Part shown: positions 35,449-43,488 of the stretch, one piece after another
Numbering within the stretch: the first letter of the stretch is position 1
How the letters are laid out: the number at the start of each line of letters is the position of its first letter
NCBI GenBank assembly: GCA_905182025.1
Contig: CAJJAA010000027.1
Coordinates: 1-64,000, forward strand
Source: an uncultured OM182 clade bacterium
GTDB taxonomy: Bacteria; Pseudomonadota; Gammaproteobacteria; Pseudomonadales; Azotimanducaceae
Direction of reading: 5' to 3'
Length of the DNA stretch: 64,000 nt
Notes under the pieces: generated by a model
Told to the model about the DNA's origin: nothing
What the model saw: the letters and a program-made list of their open reading frames with translations, nothing else
Databases searched by the model: none
Translations under genes and position numbers: made by a program

Positions 35449-35886
35449 TTAATCGCTGGAGGTTACGTTGATGTTCAGTGGCTTCCTGGCTTGTACTTTA
35501 GGTATTTCTATTTCTAGAACACCGTTAACTGCCTTCGCTTTAACACCATCCTCATCGGTGGTTTCAGGCAGAGTGAATTGTCTTGAGAATGATCCGTAGG
35601 TGCGTTCTCTATGTTTCGTTTCACCTTGTTCGTGTTCATGGCTTGTTGTCTTTTCGCCTTTTACGGTCAAGATGCCGTTGTGCAGCGTCACGTCTACGTC
35701 CTGCGGGCTGACACCCGGGATTTCTGCATGAACTTTGTAGGCGTTTTCTGTTTCCGTAATATCCACTTGCGGTTGCCAGTTATTTTCAGTCGTTTGAAGT
35801 GGTTCGAACGGATAGCGTGAATCAAAAACACGGCTTAGTTCTCGATGCAGATTGTTAAGGGAATTAAATGATCTTAGCTGGTTCAT
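35449..35886 (-). CDS. Hsp20/alpha-crystallin small heat-shock protein
   Basis: 145 residues, class A-like small heat-shock protein. It opens MNQLRSFNSLNNLHRELSRVF. The alpha-crystallin domain includes WQPQVDITETENAYKVHAEIPGVSPQDVDV, LTVKGEKTT, ERTYGSFSRQFTLPETTD, and AKAVNGVLEIEIPK. The tail ends KPLNINVTSSD, with an I-x-[IV]-like motif. It holds unfolding proteins for refolding by DnaK and ClpB. It is the first gene after a strong heat-shock promoter and is followed by a second hsp20 and a terminator. Confidence 0.95.
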   Translation of the reverse strand: MNQLRSFNSLNNLHRELSRVFDSRYPFEPLQTTENNWQPQVDITETENAYKVHAEIPGVSPQDVDVTLHNGILTVKGEKTTSHEHEQGETKHRERTYGSFSRQFTLPETTDEDGVKAKAVNGVLEIEIPKVQARKPLNINVTSSD

Positions 35887-35942
35887 GGGTTGTCCTCTTG
35901 AATGATTTGGCGCTTCAAATAGTGATCTTTCCTAAACCCTTT

Positions 35943-35968
35943 GTAGGGTGAGAACTCATAGATTCAAG
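35943..35968 (-). promoter_or_regulatory. Heat-shock sigma-32 promoter of the hsp20 operon
   Basis: Reading the minus strand: CTTGAA (35968-35963), a 14-bp spacer, then CCCTAC (35948-35943). This matches the sigma-32 consensus CTTGAA-N13/14-CCCCAT closely. Transcription would begin about 50 bases before the first hsp20 ATG. Confidence 0.8.
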
Positions 35969-36099
35969 AGGGCATCGCGATTTTTTTAGGAAGGGCGGAT
36001 AAACGAGAGGTTTGCAAAGTTTTAAACATATCAAAGAGGCAACCAAAATAAGGCGTACCCCTTTAATATTTAAAGGTGTCGATGGGCGTTAGCTGTGTT

Positions 36100-37443
36100 T
36101 TAACCTGAGATAGCGAGATCCGAAAAGCGAATGCTTGGCATCAGCGAAGAATGCTCCCAGTCCCAAACAGGCGCGTCTCCGATTGCGGCAATTTTGTTTA
36201 ACATGTCGAAAAAATTACCGGCAACGGTAATGCCGCGTATTGCCTGGCCCCGAATGCCGTCTTTGCAGAGGTAGCCAGATGCGCCAAAACTAAAGTTCCC
36301 GGAAAGCGGGTTAGCTCCGGAGTGCAGTCCCGTAAGGTTAACGAGTTCTAGATAGGTGCCGGCCTTGAGTGACGAATCGCCATCGGTTCCTGCTAGAATT
36401 TCAAGTTGGTGTACGCCGACGCCCAATGTTGATTTAGGTCCTCGACTGGCGTGTCCGGTCGAATGGGTGTCGAAGTAGGCTGCTGTGGCGCTATTGTGTA
36501 TCAATGACGCTAAGTTACCTTGGTTGATGAGTGCCAATTTATCTGTTGCCGTGCCTTCTGCATCGAACAGTGCATAGCCAAATCCGTCAGTGAGGCTGGG
36601 GTTATCCAAAATCGTGAGTCGTGGGTCTGCAATGGCTTCACCAACCTTGTCTCGCATTGGGTTAACGCCGTCCTTGGCTGATTTTCCAGAAAACATGGAG
36701 GCGAAGACGTGAAACACTTCGGCCTGTGTTTCAGCGTTGAATATCACGTCGTAGTGTTTGCTGGGCACTGGCTTACCGTGAAGAATGCTTAACGTGTTGA
36801 GATGCACCTGTTTTACCAGCGCGTCGACATCGAGCGAAGGAAATGTTCTTGCCGCTTGGCCAAGTCCCTCCATCGCATTGACGTCGTCCTCTTCAACTAA
36901 TGCATAAGCAAACGATAGACAGGTTCTTGATTTCGATTGAGCGTTGAGGCCGTTACTGGTGAAAACCTGACGTTGTCCGGTCACATCTTGCACGCCGTTG
37001 TAAGGCACATTTTTAACTTTATCCATACTGGCCAGTTTGCGTTCTAGATCCAGCGAAAACTGAATCTTTTCATCAATACTGACAGCGTCTGTTGGGCACA
37101 ACAGCGCATTATCCGTTGCTAACGTGTCGTCACTTTTGGAAATTTTCTCAAACTCTTCAACACGGGCAAAACTCGCATTAATGAGAGCTTGCTCGACCAT
37201 CGATTCTAGTGCGTCTGAATCACTGGCTTCACTGTAGGCGGTGCCGACTCGACCGTCTTTGATAACCCGAAGACCGAATATCTGGCTTGAGGTGACTTTG
37301 TATTCTTCGAGTTCGCCATCACGCGCTTTTAAAGACAGGGATTCACCTGCATCGATTATCAGGTCGCCAGAGGCACCTTCAGATTGGACTTTTGAAAGTA
37401 CACGTTCTGCGAGTTGCTGATTGTCGTTTGGTTGAGCTGACAT
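36100..37443 (-). CDS. tldE: TldE/PmbA-type metalloprotease partner subunit
   Basis: 447 residues of the TldD/PmbA family. It has the family fold (GLRVIKDGRVGTAYSEASDSDALESMVEQAL; LTGLHSGANPLSGNFSFGASG) but lacks the HExxxH zinc motif of its neighbour, which is how TldE differs from TldD. The ATG at 37443 overlaps the tldD stop by one base (TAATG). In E. coli the TldD-TldE heterodimer is a peptidase that trims microcin B17 and the CcdA antitoxin. The C-terminal GYLCKDGIRGQAIRGITVAGNFFDMLNKI is well conserved. Confidence 0.9.
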   Translation of the reverse strand: MSAQPNDNQQLAERVLSKVQSEGASGDLIIDAGESLSLKARDGELEEYKVTSSQIFGLRVIKDGRVGTAYSEASDSDALESMVEQALINASFARVEEFEKISKSDDTLATDNALLCPTDAVSIDEKIQFSLDLERKLASMDKVKNVPYNGVQDVTGQRQVFTSNGLNAQSKSRTCLSFAYALVEEDDVNAMEGLGQAARTFPSLDVDALVKQVHLNTLSILHGKPVPSKHYDVIFNAETQAEVFHVFASMFSGKSAKDGVNPMRDKVGEAIADPRLTILDNPSLTDGFGYALFDAEGTATDKLALINQGNLASLIHNSATAAYFDTHSTGHASRGPKSTLGVGVHQLEILAGTDGDSSLKAGTYLELVNLTGLHSGANPLSGNFSFGASGYLCKDGIRGQAIRGITVAGNFFDMLNKIAAIGDAPVWDWEHSSLMPSIRFSDLAISG

Positions 37444-38828
37444 TATGCGTTTCCTCCGACCAAAATATCATCGACCTTCAACGTCGCCTGGCCCACGGAG
37501 GTTGGTACAGCGCCAGAGACGGAACCGCACATGCCAGACGCAAGGGCAAAGTCGGAGCCGACCATCGAAATTTCTCTTAGCACGGCAGGACCTGTGCTAA
37601 TGAGGGTCGCTGCTTTGACGGGGTGCTGAATTTTGCCGTTTTCGACATAGTAGCCTTCAGTCACGGCAAAATTAAATTCTCCCGTTCCAGGCTGAACCGA
37701 GCCGCCGCCCATGTGAGATGCGTAGATGCCTCTTTCCATCGAGCTGATCATGTCTTCGAAGCTATCGTTACCGGCTTCAATAAAGGTGTTTCGCATACGG
37801 GATGCCGGTGCATATTTATAAGACTCACGTCGTCCTGAGCCCGTTCTATCGAATCCCGTCTGCTGTGCGCCCAACCGATCAACCAAAAAGCTTGTCAACC
37901 TGCCGTCCTTGATGAGCTGAGTCTTGCGGGTTTGCATACCTTCGTCATCGATATTGATTGAACCCCACTCTTTCGTCAGAGTGCCATCGTCAACCGCACT
38001 GACAGCTGGATTGGCTATCATTTCGCCCATCTGATCGTGAAACACAGACGCTTTCTTCGCAACGGAAGTTGTTTCAAGTAAGTGCCCGCAAGCTTCGTGG
38101 AAAATAACGCCACCAAAGCCATTGCCGATAACCACTGGCATGCGCCCAGATGGGCAAGGTTGTGCGCTGAGATTGACCAGGGCTTGCCGTGCAGCTTCGT
38201 CACCGGTCGCACTTGCATCTATATGTTCATGTATTTCCCAACCCTGTAGTCCGCCTTCAGTCCTCGAGCCAGTTGCTTGTTCGCTGCCGTCAGAAGCGAT
38301 AGCTGTTAGCGATGTTCGTATGTAGTGGCGCGTGTCAGATGTGTGAAGACCTTCGCTGTTGAATAGTTCAATCGCTTGTTGGCGTTGCATACAGATACCG
38401 CGGGTCTGTGATATCAGGTTGCTGGCTTTGCGTGCAGCTGCGTCAGCTTTTAGAAGGTAAGCGACTTTGCTGGCAACTTCCGATCCTTGCGACAGTGGTA
38501 AACCGACCGGATGTAGCTCCATTGGCTCAATGAAATTAAAGCTTGTTGAACTAGTCGTTGGGTCGCGTAGATCTTTTGCGGCCAGCGCGCTGGCTATTTT
38601 CTTTAGCTCCGCCTCATCATTTTTATTGGTATATCCGTACAGCACCTTATTGCCGTAAATCATGCGAATGCCAATGCCGAAATCGATGCCGGACTGAACC
38701 GATTGCACTTCGCTACTGAGACTATTGACGGCGTTAACCTGATTACGCTCGATAAAAAGTTCAGCGAAATCTGCGCCTAAGCTTAGGGCGTGATCGATGA
38801 CGGTGTTTGCTACCTGATTATTTAACAT
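37443..38828 (-). CDS. tldD: TldD-type metalloprotease catalytic subunit
   Basis: 461 residues with the zinc-binding HExxxH motif in GGVIFHEACGHLLET (His244, His248). The other family blocks are intact: GIGIRMIYGNKVLYGYT in the N-terminal domain and FALASGMCGSVSGAVPTSVGQATLKVDDILVGG at the C-terminus, which contains the Cys that supplies a further ligand region. It pairs with the overlapping downstream tldE to form a zinc peptidase that cuts unfolded or modified peptides. No bacteriocin precursor or modifying enzyme was seen nearby. Confidence 0.93.
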   Translation of the reverse strand: MLNNQVANTVIDHALSLGADFAELFIERNQVNAVNSLSSEVQSVQSGIDFGIGIRMIYGNKVLYGYTNKNDEAELKKIASALAAKDLRDPTTSSTSFNFIEPMELHPVGLPLSQGSEVASKVAYLLKADAAARKASNLISQTRGICMQRQQAIELFNSEGLHTSDTRHYIRTSLTAIASDGSEQATGSRTEGGLQGWEIHEHIDASATGDEAARQALVNLSAQPCPSGRMPVVIGNGFGGVIFHEACGHLLETTSVAKKASVFHDQMGEMIANPAVSAVDDGTLTKEWGSINIDDEGMQTRKTQLIKDGRLTSFLVDRLGAQQTGFDRTGSGRRESYKYAPASRMRNTFIEAGNDSFEDMISSMERGIYASHMGGGSVQPGTGEFNFAVTEGYYVENGKIQHPVKAATLISTGPAVLREISMVGSDFALASGMCGSVSGAVPTSVGQATLKVDDILVGGNA

Positions 38829-38891
38829 GACATATCTTCAATTGCGGTGAGATCGAATATTACCGCGTTGCTTTAAAGGAAAGTAGATAAT

Positions 38892-38927
38892 CAGGTGAAT
38901 TGACGATTTAAAAAGTCAATTCACCTG
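38892..38927. terminator. 13-bp inverted repeat between hlyD and tldD
   Basis: CAGGTGAATTGAC / GTCAATTCACCTG with a 10-base A/T loop. It lies downstream of the hlyD-like gene and upstream of tldD. It has no following T run, so it may be a weak terminator or an operator for tldD. Confidence 0.45.
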
Positions 38928-38980
38928 TCATGATCGAGGTTTGATCTGTCGTTGCCTGACAGCCATGGTGCGGCCGCTAT

Positions 38981-39931
38981 CTAATGGAACGGGAAGAGGT
39001 AATTCATCCACGAAGACATGCGCAATAGGATGCGTCTCATGATGGCGACATAATGAAGGTGGTCACTATAGGCAGCTGTCTGAGCGTAAGCACCGCCGGG
39101 GATGGTGTAATCCTTTAGACGCTCATCGGTGATGCGAATTCGAACAGGTATTCTGCCCGGTTGCCGTGACGATATGGTCATTAGATTCCCCGTCGGTTGA
39201 ATTTGGCCTTCTGCTAATACGGGTAACACTGCAAGGATTTCACCTTTGAAGACAGTGCCTGGAATACCATCATAGGCGGCTTCTGCCTCGTACCCGACTT
39301 GAAGTCTTTGCATGCTGTTTTGTCTGAACCACGCGATTAAGTAGCCACTCTCGTCTTGAACGAAAACAGCGACCGGGCGTAGCGGCATTGATACTGCCAT
39401 GATGCCGGGCCGGAGTGAGAACTGAGTGACGTAACCGTTGCCGGGCGCTCGAACCGTGGTGCGGCTCAAATCATACTGAGCGGAGTTCATTTGTGCTTCT
39501 AAAGAGTCCACCTGCGCGTCTGCAATATCCAAGTCTCTTTGTCTGCCAACGCCTTTCACCATCAGCTCTTTTGCGCGAACCTGATCATCGAGTGCGGCGA
39601 CGAGCTGGGCGTTAAGCTGCTTCACCTTATTCTCGTAGGGAATTGGATCGATTTGAAACATGATGTCGTCTTTATCAAGTCTCTGATTAGGCTCTACATG
39701 CACTTTAGTGGCGATTCCAGATACACCGGGAACGATAGGCGTTGTCACAAAGTACTCGCGACTCACCTCGGAATAAGGGTGGTTGTAGTTCATAGCAAAA
39801 ATCAATGTGCCGATGAGTACGACGCCCCCAAGTACGGCTGTCGGTACCGTCCATTTGTTGAGAGGCAAATCGAAAACTTTGAATATGACAACGCAGACGG
39901 CTGCGTAGGTAAGGATAAGTAAGAGATCCAT
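38981..39931 (-). CDS. HlyD-family membrane fusion protein (YiaV/YibH-like)
   Basis: 316 residues. Two N-terminal membrane helices (about 3-20 and 31-48) precede a periplasmic adaptor domain: TPIVPGVSGIATKVHVEPNQRLDKDDIMFQIDPIPY (biotinyl-lipoyl-like half), a short coiled coil (VKQLNAQLVAALDDQVRAKELM), then TTVRAPGNGYVTQFSLRPGI. This matches the EmrA/YibH/YiaV group. The E. coli counterpart yiaV pairs with yiaW (DUF3302), and here a DUF3302 gene overlaps its start. No transporter gene is adjacent, so the efflux role is inferred. The C-terminus is ordinary. Confidence 0.87.
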   Translation of the reverse strand: MDLLLILTYAAVCVVIFKVFDLPLNKWTVPTAVLGGVVLIGTLIFAMNYNHPYSEVSREYFVTTPIVPGVSGIATKVHVEPNQRLDKDDIMFQIDPIPYENKVKQLNAQLVAALDDQVRAKELMVKGVGRQRDLDIADAQVDSLEAQMNSAQYDLSRTTVRAPGNGYVTQFSLRPGIMAVSMPLRPVAVFVQDESGYLIAWFRQNSMQRLQVGYEAEAAYDGIPGTVFKGEILAVLPVLAEGQIQPTGNLMTISSRQPGRIPVRIRITDERLKDYTIPGGAYAQTAAYSDHLHYVAIMRRILLRMSSWMNYLFPFH

Positions 39932-40288
39932 TATTGTGCTCCCTCACGGGTGTCTATATCGGTTGTGTCACTCAATACTAAGAGCTTATCTTCAAGCTCT
40001 TTTACTCGTTGTTCTAAATTTTTGACCGGCTCGCCGTCCACGCCATTTTTGCCTCACTATCGAAGCCCCAGCCTCTGTCCTCACGGTACAAGGTTGCCCA
40101 AATCCAGAGGAACGGCCAGATAACGTGCAGGGTTACAAGGCTAACCCAACCGGCGACATGCAGCGCGTCCTGATTTGGGCGATTGCGATGTTTCGCAATT
40201 TCATAAGGGAAATCGTGTACGACAATAATCAGGTAAAAAAGAGTGACTCCGGCAAAAACGGGTATGCCAAGGCAAGATAGTCGAGCAT
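39931..40288 (-). pseudogene. DUF3302 inner-membrane protein (YiaW-like), two frameshifts
   Basis: Three frames join into one DUF3302 protein of about 119 residues. Frame one gives MLDYLALA (ATG 40288). Frame two gives IPVFAGVTLFYLIIVVHDFP and, further on, WVSLVTLHVIWPFLWIWATL. Frame three gives VKNLEQRVKELEDKLLVLSD. The joins need one extra G at about 40266 and one extra A in the A-run at 40046-40050. Both gaps are single-base losses in short homopolymers. The product resembles E. coli YiaW, and its TAA overlaps the hlyD ATG. It is annotated as broken, but sequencing error is equally plausible because every conserved residue is intact. Confidence 0.8.
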
Positions 40289-40414
40289 TTGCCGTTCCCC
40301 TTACAATGATGATGGTGTGAAAGGTGTATGGTGGCGCAAACAGAGGATCGATAACCAGTTCTGGGCTGCGGTCGTTCAGTTATTGACGCTTGTGATCCAG
40401 CCTGAACTTAGCAA

Positions 40415-40443
40415 ATAAAAGGCCCCCGATGCAGGCCTTTTAT
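40415..40443 (-). terminator. Rho-independent terminator
   Basis: ATAAAAGGCC / GGCCTTTTAT, a 10-bp stem with a nine-base loop. On the minus strand it begins at the stop codon of the small ORF 40440-40634 and has U-rich flanks. Confidence 0.7.
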
Positions 40444-40634
40444 TCTCCAACATTAAAACAAAATTTCGCATCACCAGTGCGACAGCGAAAGTAATTAGCT
40501 TGTTGATCACTAGAGAAAAAAGAGTCCGTCAATAATTCTAAGTCATTAATAGTATTAGCTATTTTGCTAATTTTCGGAACAGTGAGTGCTTTTTGGCGGA
40601 TCAACACAGCGTAGCAGTATTGGTCGGCGGACAA
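40440..40634 (-). CDS. Possible small protein, unknown function
   Basis: A 64-residue frame with a TTG start (MSADQYCYAVLIRQKALTVP ... CRTGDAKFCFNVGE) that stops exactly where a good terminator begins, which is the main argument for its being real. Three cysteines are present. There is no signal peptide, no recognised family and no clear ribosome site. It may be the tail of a longer gene with a damaged 5' part, as several neighbours carry indels. Confidence 0.3.
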   Translation of the reverse strand: MSADQYCYAVLIRQKALTVPKISKIANTINDLELLTDSFFSSDQQANYFRCRTGDAKFCFNVGE

Positions 40635-40764
40635 CGCACATCAAGATGCTTGGTGGTTAGGTGAGTGCGAGAAAGTTACAAAGAAAGTAAGAACTGTTCT
40701 TGATTCATCGTCGTACAAGGAATCTAGTTATCGTCTAGAGATTTTTCCTAGTTGGAGAGTTGGT

Positions 40765-41706
40765 TTGTTGAAATTAGGTGTTGGGGCTTGCATTGTAGGC
40801 AGTCCCGTTAGATACAGTGGTGATGCAAAACGCCATAACCCGTTTATGGATTCCGTTGCCTGTGTTGCCGAATTAGTTGCCTTTTGTCCTGAAGTGGCCA
40901 TTGGGCTCGGCGTGCCAAGGGAACCTATAAGATTAGTCGACGAGAACGGCGAAGTGAGAGTCAAGGATTCGTCATCGCAGACCCAAGACTTCACGCTCAA
41001 ACTTCAAAATGCAGCTCAAAGTTTTCTTCAACGTAATACAGACCTATCCGGTTATATATTAGTGAAGGGCTCGCCGTCCTGCGGTACGGAGCGCGTTAAG
41101 GTCTATAATGAGAAAGGCAACGTGTTCCACCATAAAGGGCAAGGTGGGTTCGTATCGGAACTCTTGCGAATAGAACCGCTGTTGCCCGTCGAAGACGATG
41201 GTCGACTTAATGATGCGAGAATCAGAGAGAATTTTTTTATCCGCGCCTACGTTTATCGCGATTGGAAAAAATTACAGCGTGAGGAACTAACAGCGCACCG
41301 ACTGATAACCTTCTACTCACGATACAAATACCTCGTGATGGCACACGATACAACTGCTTACAAAGAAATAGGTCGACTTTTGGCCGATGCGGGTAAGGTC
41401 GACATTGATGTTTTGACAGCGCAGTTTATAGAACTTTTGATGTCTGCGATTAAAGATCCGGCAAAAAGAAGCGGGCTGACGAATGCCATGCAGCACGTTC
41501 GAGGCTATTTAAAACGGACCATATCAGCCATAGAGAAAGCGGATGTTGATAGAAGTATCGATGATTACCGAACCGGTTTAGTCCCTTTGGTTGTTCCTAT
41601 GAAGATGCTGCAGCATCTTTTTAATGTCCATCCCAACGAATATATCAAGACCCAAGTATTTATGTCTCCATATCCTGAAGAGCTCCGTTTGAGAAATAGC
41701 ATTTAA
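40765..41706 (+). CDS. TudS-like (DUF523) plus DUF1722 (YbgA) protein
   Basis: 313 residues with two domains. Residues 1-150 are DUF523: GACIVGSPVRYSG, VAFCPEVAIGLGVPREPIRL and KGSPSCG supply the three conserved cysteines that hold an iron-sulfur cluster in the TudS thiouracil desulfurase. Residues about 180-310 are DUF1722 (YbgA): AHRLITFYSRYKYLVMAHD, QHVRGYLKRTI, LHP/VHPNEYIKTQVFMSPYPEELRLRN. The start is TTG 40765 with GGAG eight bases upstream. The photolyase gene overlaps its stop (TAATG), the same pairing as ybgA-phr in E. coli. A role in nucleotide or RNA base repair is suggested but unproven. Confidence 0.87.
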   Translation: MLKLGVGACIVGSPVRYSGDAKRHNPFMDSVACVAELVAFCPEVAIGLGVPREPIRLVDENGEVRVKDSSSQTQDFTLKLQNAAQSFLQRNTDLSGYILVKGSPSCGTERVKVYNEKGNVFHHKGQGGFVSELLRIEPLLPVEDDGRLNDARIRENFFIRAYVYRDWKKLQREELTAHRLITFYSRYKYLVMAHDTTAYKEIGRLLADAGKVDIDVLTAQFIELLMSAIKDPAKRSGLTNAMQHVRGYLKRTISAIEKADVDRSIDDYRTGLVPLVVPMKMLQHLFNVHPNEYIKTQVFMSPYPEELRLRNSI

Positions 41707-43146
41707 TGGCAACGCAATCGATTGATCACTTAATTTGGTTCCGTAATGATTTACGCGTCCACGATAACCAAGCGCTGGTCGCTGCGTGTAAAAACGCTGC
41801 TGTTGACGGGGGCTCTGTTGCGGGTGTGTTTATTGTAGCAAAGGGGCAATGGCAGCAACATCATCTCTCACCTGGCAGAATGACGCTCACTCACGAAGCG
41901 CTTAGCGGGTTATCAACTTCGCTCAAAGCGCTAAATGTGCCTTTAATCGTCCACGAAGTTGATGTTTACAAGCAGGTGCCCGACAAGCTGCGGGACCTGG
42001 CGCATCAGCTAAAGGTTAAGCACATCTACTTTAACCATGAGTATGGCGTTGACGAGGCGCGAAGAGATGAAGCGGTTCGTCATCAGTTGAGTGATCAAAA
42101 CATGCACGGTTACCACGGCTCTGTTCCTCCTTAAACCTGGCACCGTCAGAACGCTTCAAGGACAAATCTACAAAGTGTTTACACCCTTCCGTAATCGGGT
42201 TTTGGATACGCTCAGATATCAAGATATGCTGCCTTTGTCGAAACCCAAGGCGCTTGCGCCTAAAACCTTTAGTGCCGAGATTGAGCAAGTCATTTCGCAA
42301 AATGGTCTTGAACTCTTCCAAGTCACGCCGGTCGACATATCGAGTTGGGCGTCAGATGAGTCAACTGCATTATCTTCTTTAAGCGATTTTGTCTCCGAAA
42401 GGGTTGACGACTACCGCGATACAAGAGATTTCCCTTCGATCGAAGGTACCAGCAAACTTTCGGCGGCGATGAATGTTGGCTTGTTGTCACCGCGTCAGTG
42501 TTTGCAAGCGGCAACGCAAGGTATGCCGCCGCCTTTCGACGGCATTTCTGATGGCGTTAGAACCTGGATCGGCGAATTGATCTGGAGAGAATTTTATCTG
42601 CATGTCATGTGGGGTTTCCCCAAAATATGCAAAGGTTTGGCGTTTAAAGCGGATACGGAAAACGTCCCTTGGCGACATGATGTTGAAGAGTTTGAACGCT
42701 GGAAAAGCGGCACGACCGGTTTCCCAATGGTCGACGCAGCAATGCATCAACTTAACTCAACGGGTTGGATGCACAACCGTCTGAGAATGCTCACAGCGAC
42801 CTTTCTGAGTAAGCACTTGCTAATCGATTGGCGCTGGGGTGAACGCTATTTTATGAGTCAGTTGATCGATGGACACTTTGCCTCTAACAACGGCGGCTGG
42901 CAGTGGGCCGCGTCGACGGGTACTGACGCTGCGCCTTATTTCCGTTTTTTGAGTCCGACTCGACAGAGTCAGCGGTTTGATGTGCAAGGGGTGTACATCA
43001 AGCACTGGATACCTGCATTAGCAGACGTGCCCAGCAAAGTGTTACATAAACCCGGTCATCAGCAACTGCTTGACGCTGGGTATCCTGAGCCAATGGTTGA
43101 CCTAGCTGAGGCCAGAGAAAGATGCCTTGCGGCTTTTCGCGGTTAG
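41706..43146 (+). pseudogene. phrB: Deoxyribodipyrimidine photolyase with one frameshift
   Basis: Two overlapping frames together make one photolyase of about 479 residues. The N-terminal antenna domain (HLIWFRNDLRVHDNQALVAA) ends prematurely at 42134. The other frame continues with LLKPGTVRTLQGQIYKVFTP, DFPSIEGTSKLSAAMNVGLLS, WIGELIWREFYLHVMWGFP and NNGGWQWAASTGTDAAPYFR (FAD and DNA contacts). Deleting one C in GTTCCTCC near 42120-42126 restores S-V-L-L-K-P-G. The enzyme repairs cyclobutane pyrimidine dimers using light, with reduced FAD plus a folate-type antenna. It is either a recent pseudogene or a sequence error. Confidence 0.88.
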
Positions 43147-43488
43147 ACTAACGTCGTAGGCGTTTATCGGCGGTGCGTTGTCTGTCTCAGAGGTCTTATA
43201 TGAGTTTGGGAATCTTAGGCGCGAGAGGCTAAATAAAATAGGTCGCTACTTAACATCGGCTAACAGTCGATTTAGCCGTTCAGTATGCGCATTTTTGTTG
43301 CTCCCGATTTCGACAAACTCGGTTTTGTTCTGTGTATACCTCTAGCTTCTTTAACTAAGGGATGAATGGCCTTGACGGGTAAGTTCTAATCATGGGTTGT
43401 AACTGAGCTGTATGAACAGTATATTGCGGCAACCGTGGAATTTTCGTTCTGCGGATAATAATCGAATTGGATGCTATAAGGGGGACTT
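43147..43488. other. 342-bp gap before the TonB-dependent receptor
   Basis: No gene is supported. It presumably holds the receptor promoter, but I cannot assign one convincingly. A strong ribosome site, AAGGGGGAC, lies just before ATG 43489. No clear Fur box was recognised. Confidence 0.4.

Noticed and set aside
42091..42134. Two overlapping photolyase genes (N-terminal and C-terminal proteins)
   Set aside because: The overlap is produced by a single extra base, and the start codon of the second frame lies inside the first domain with no ribosome site.
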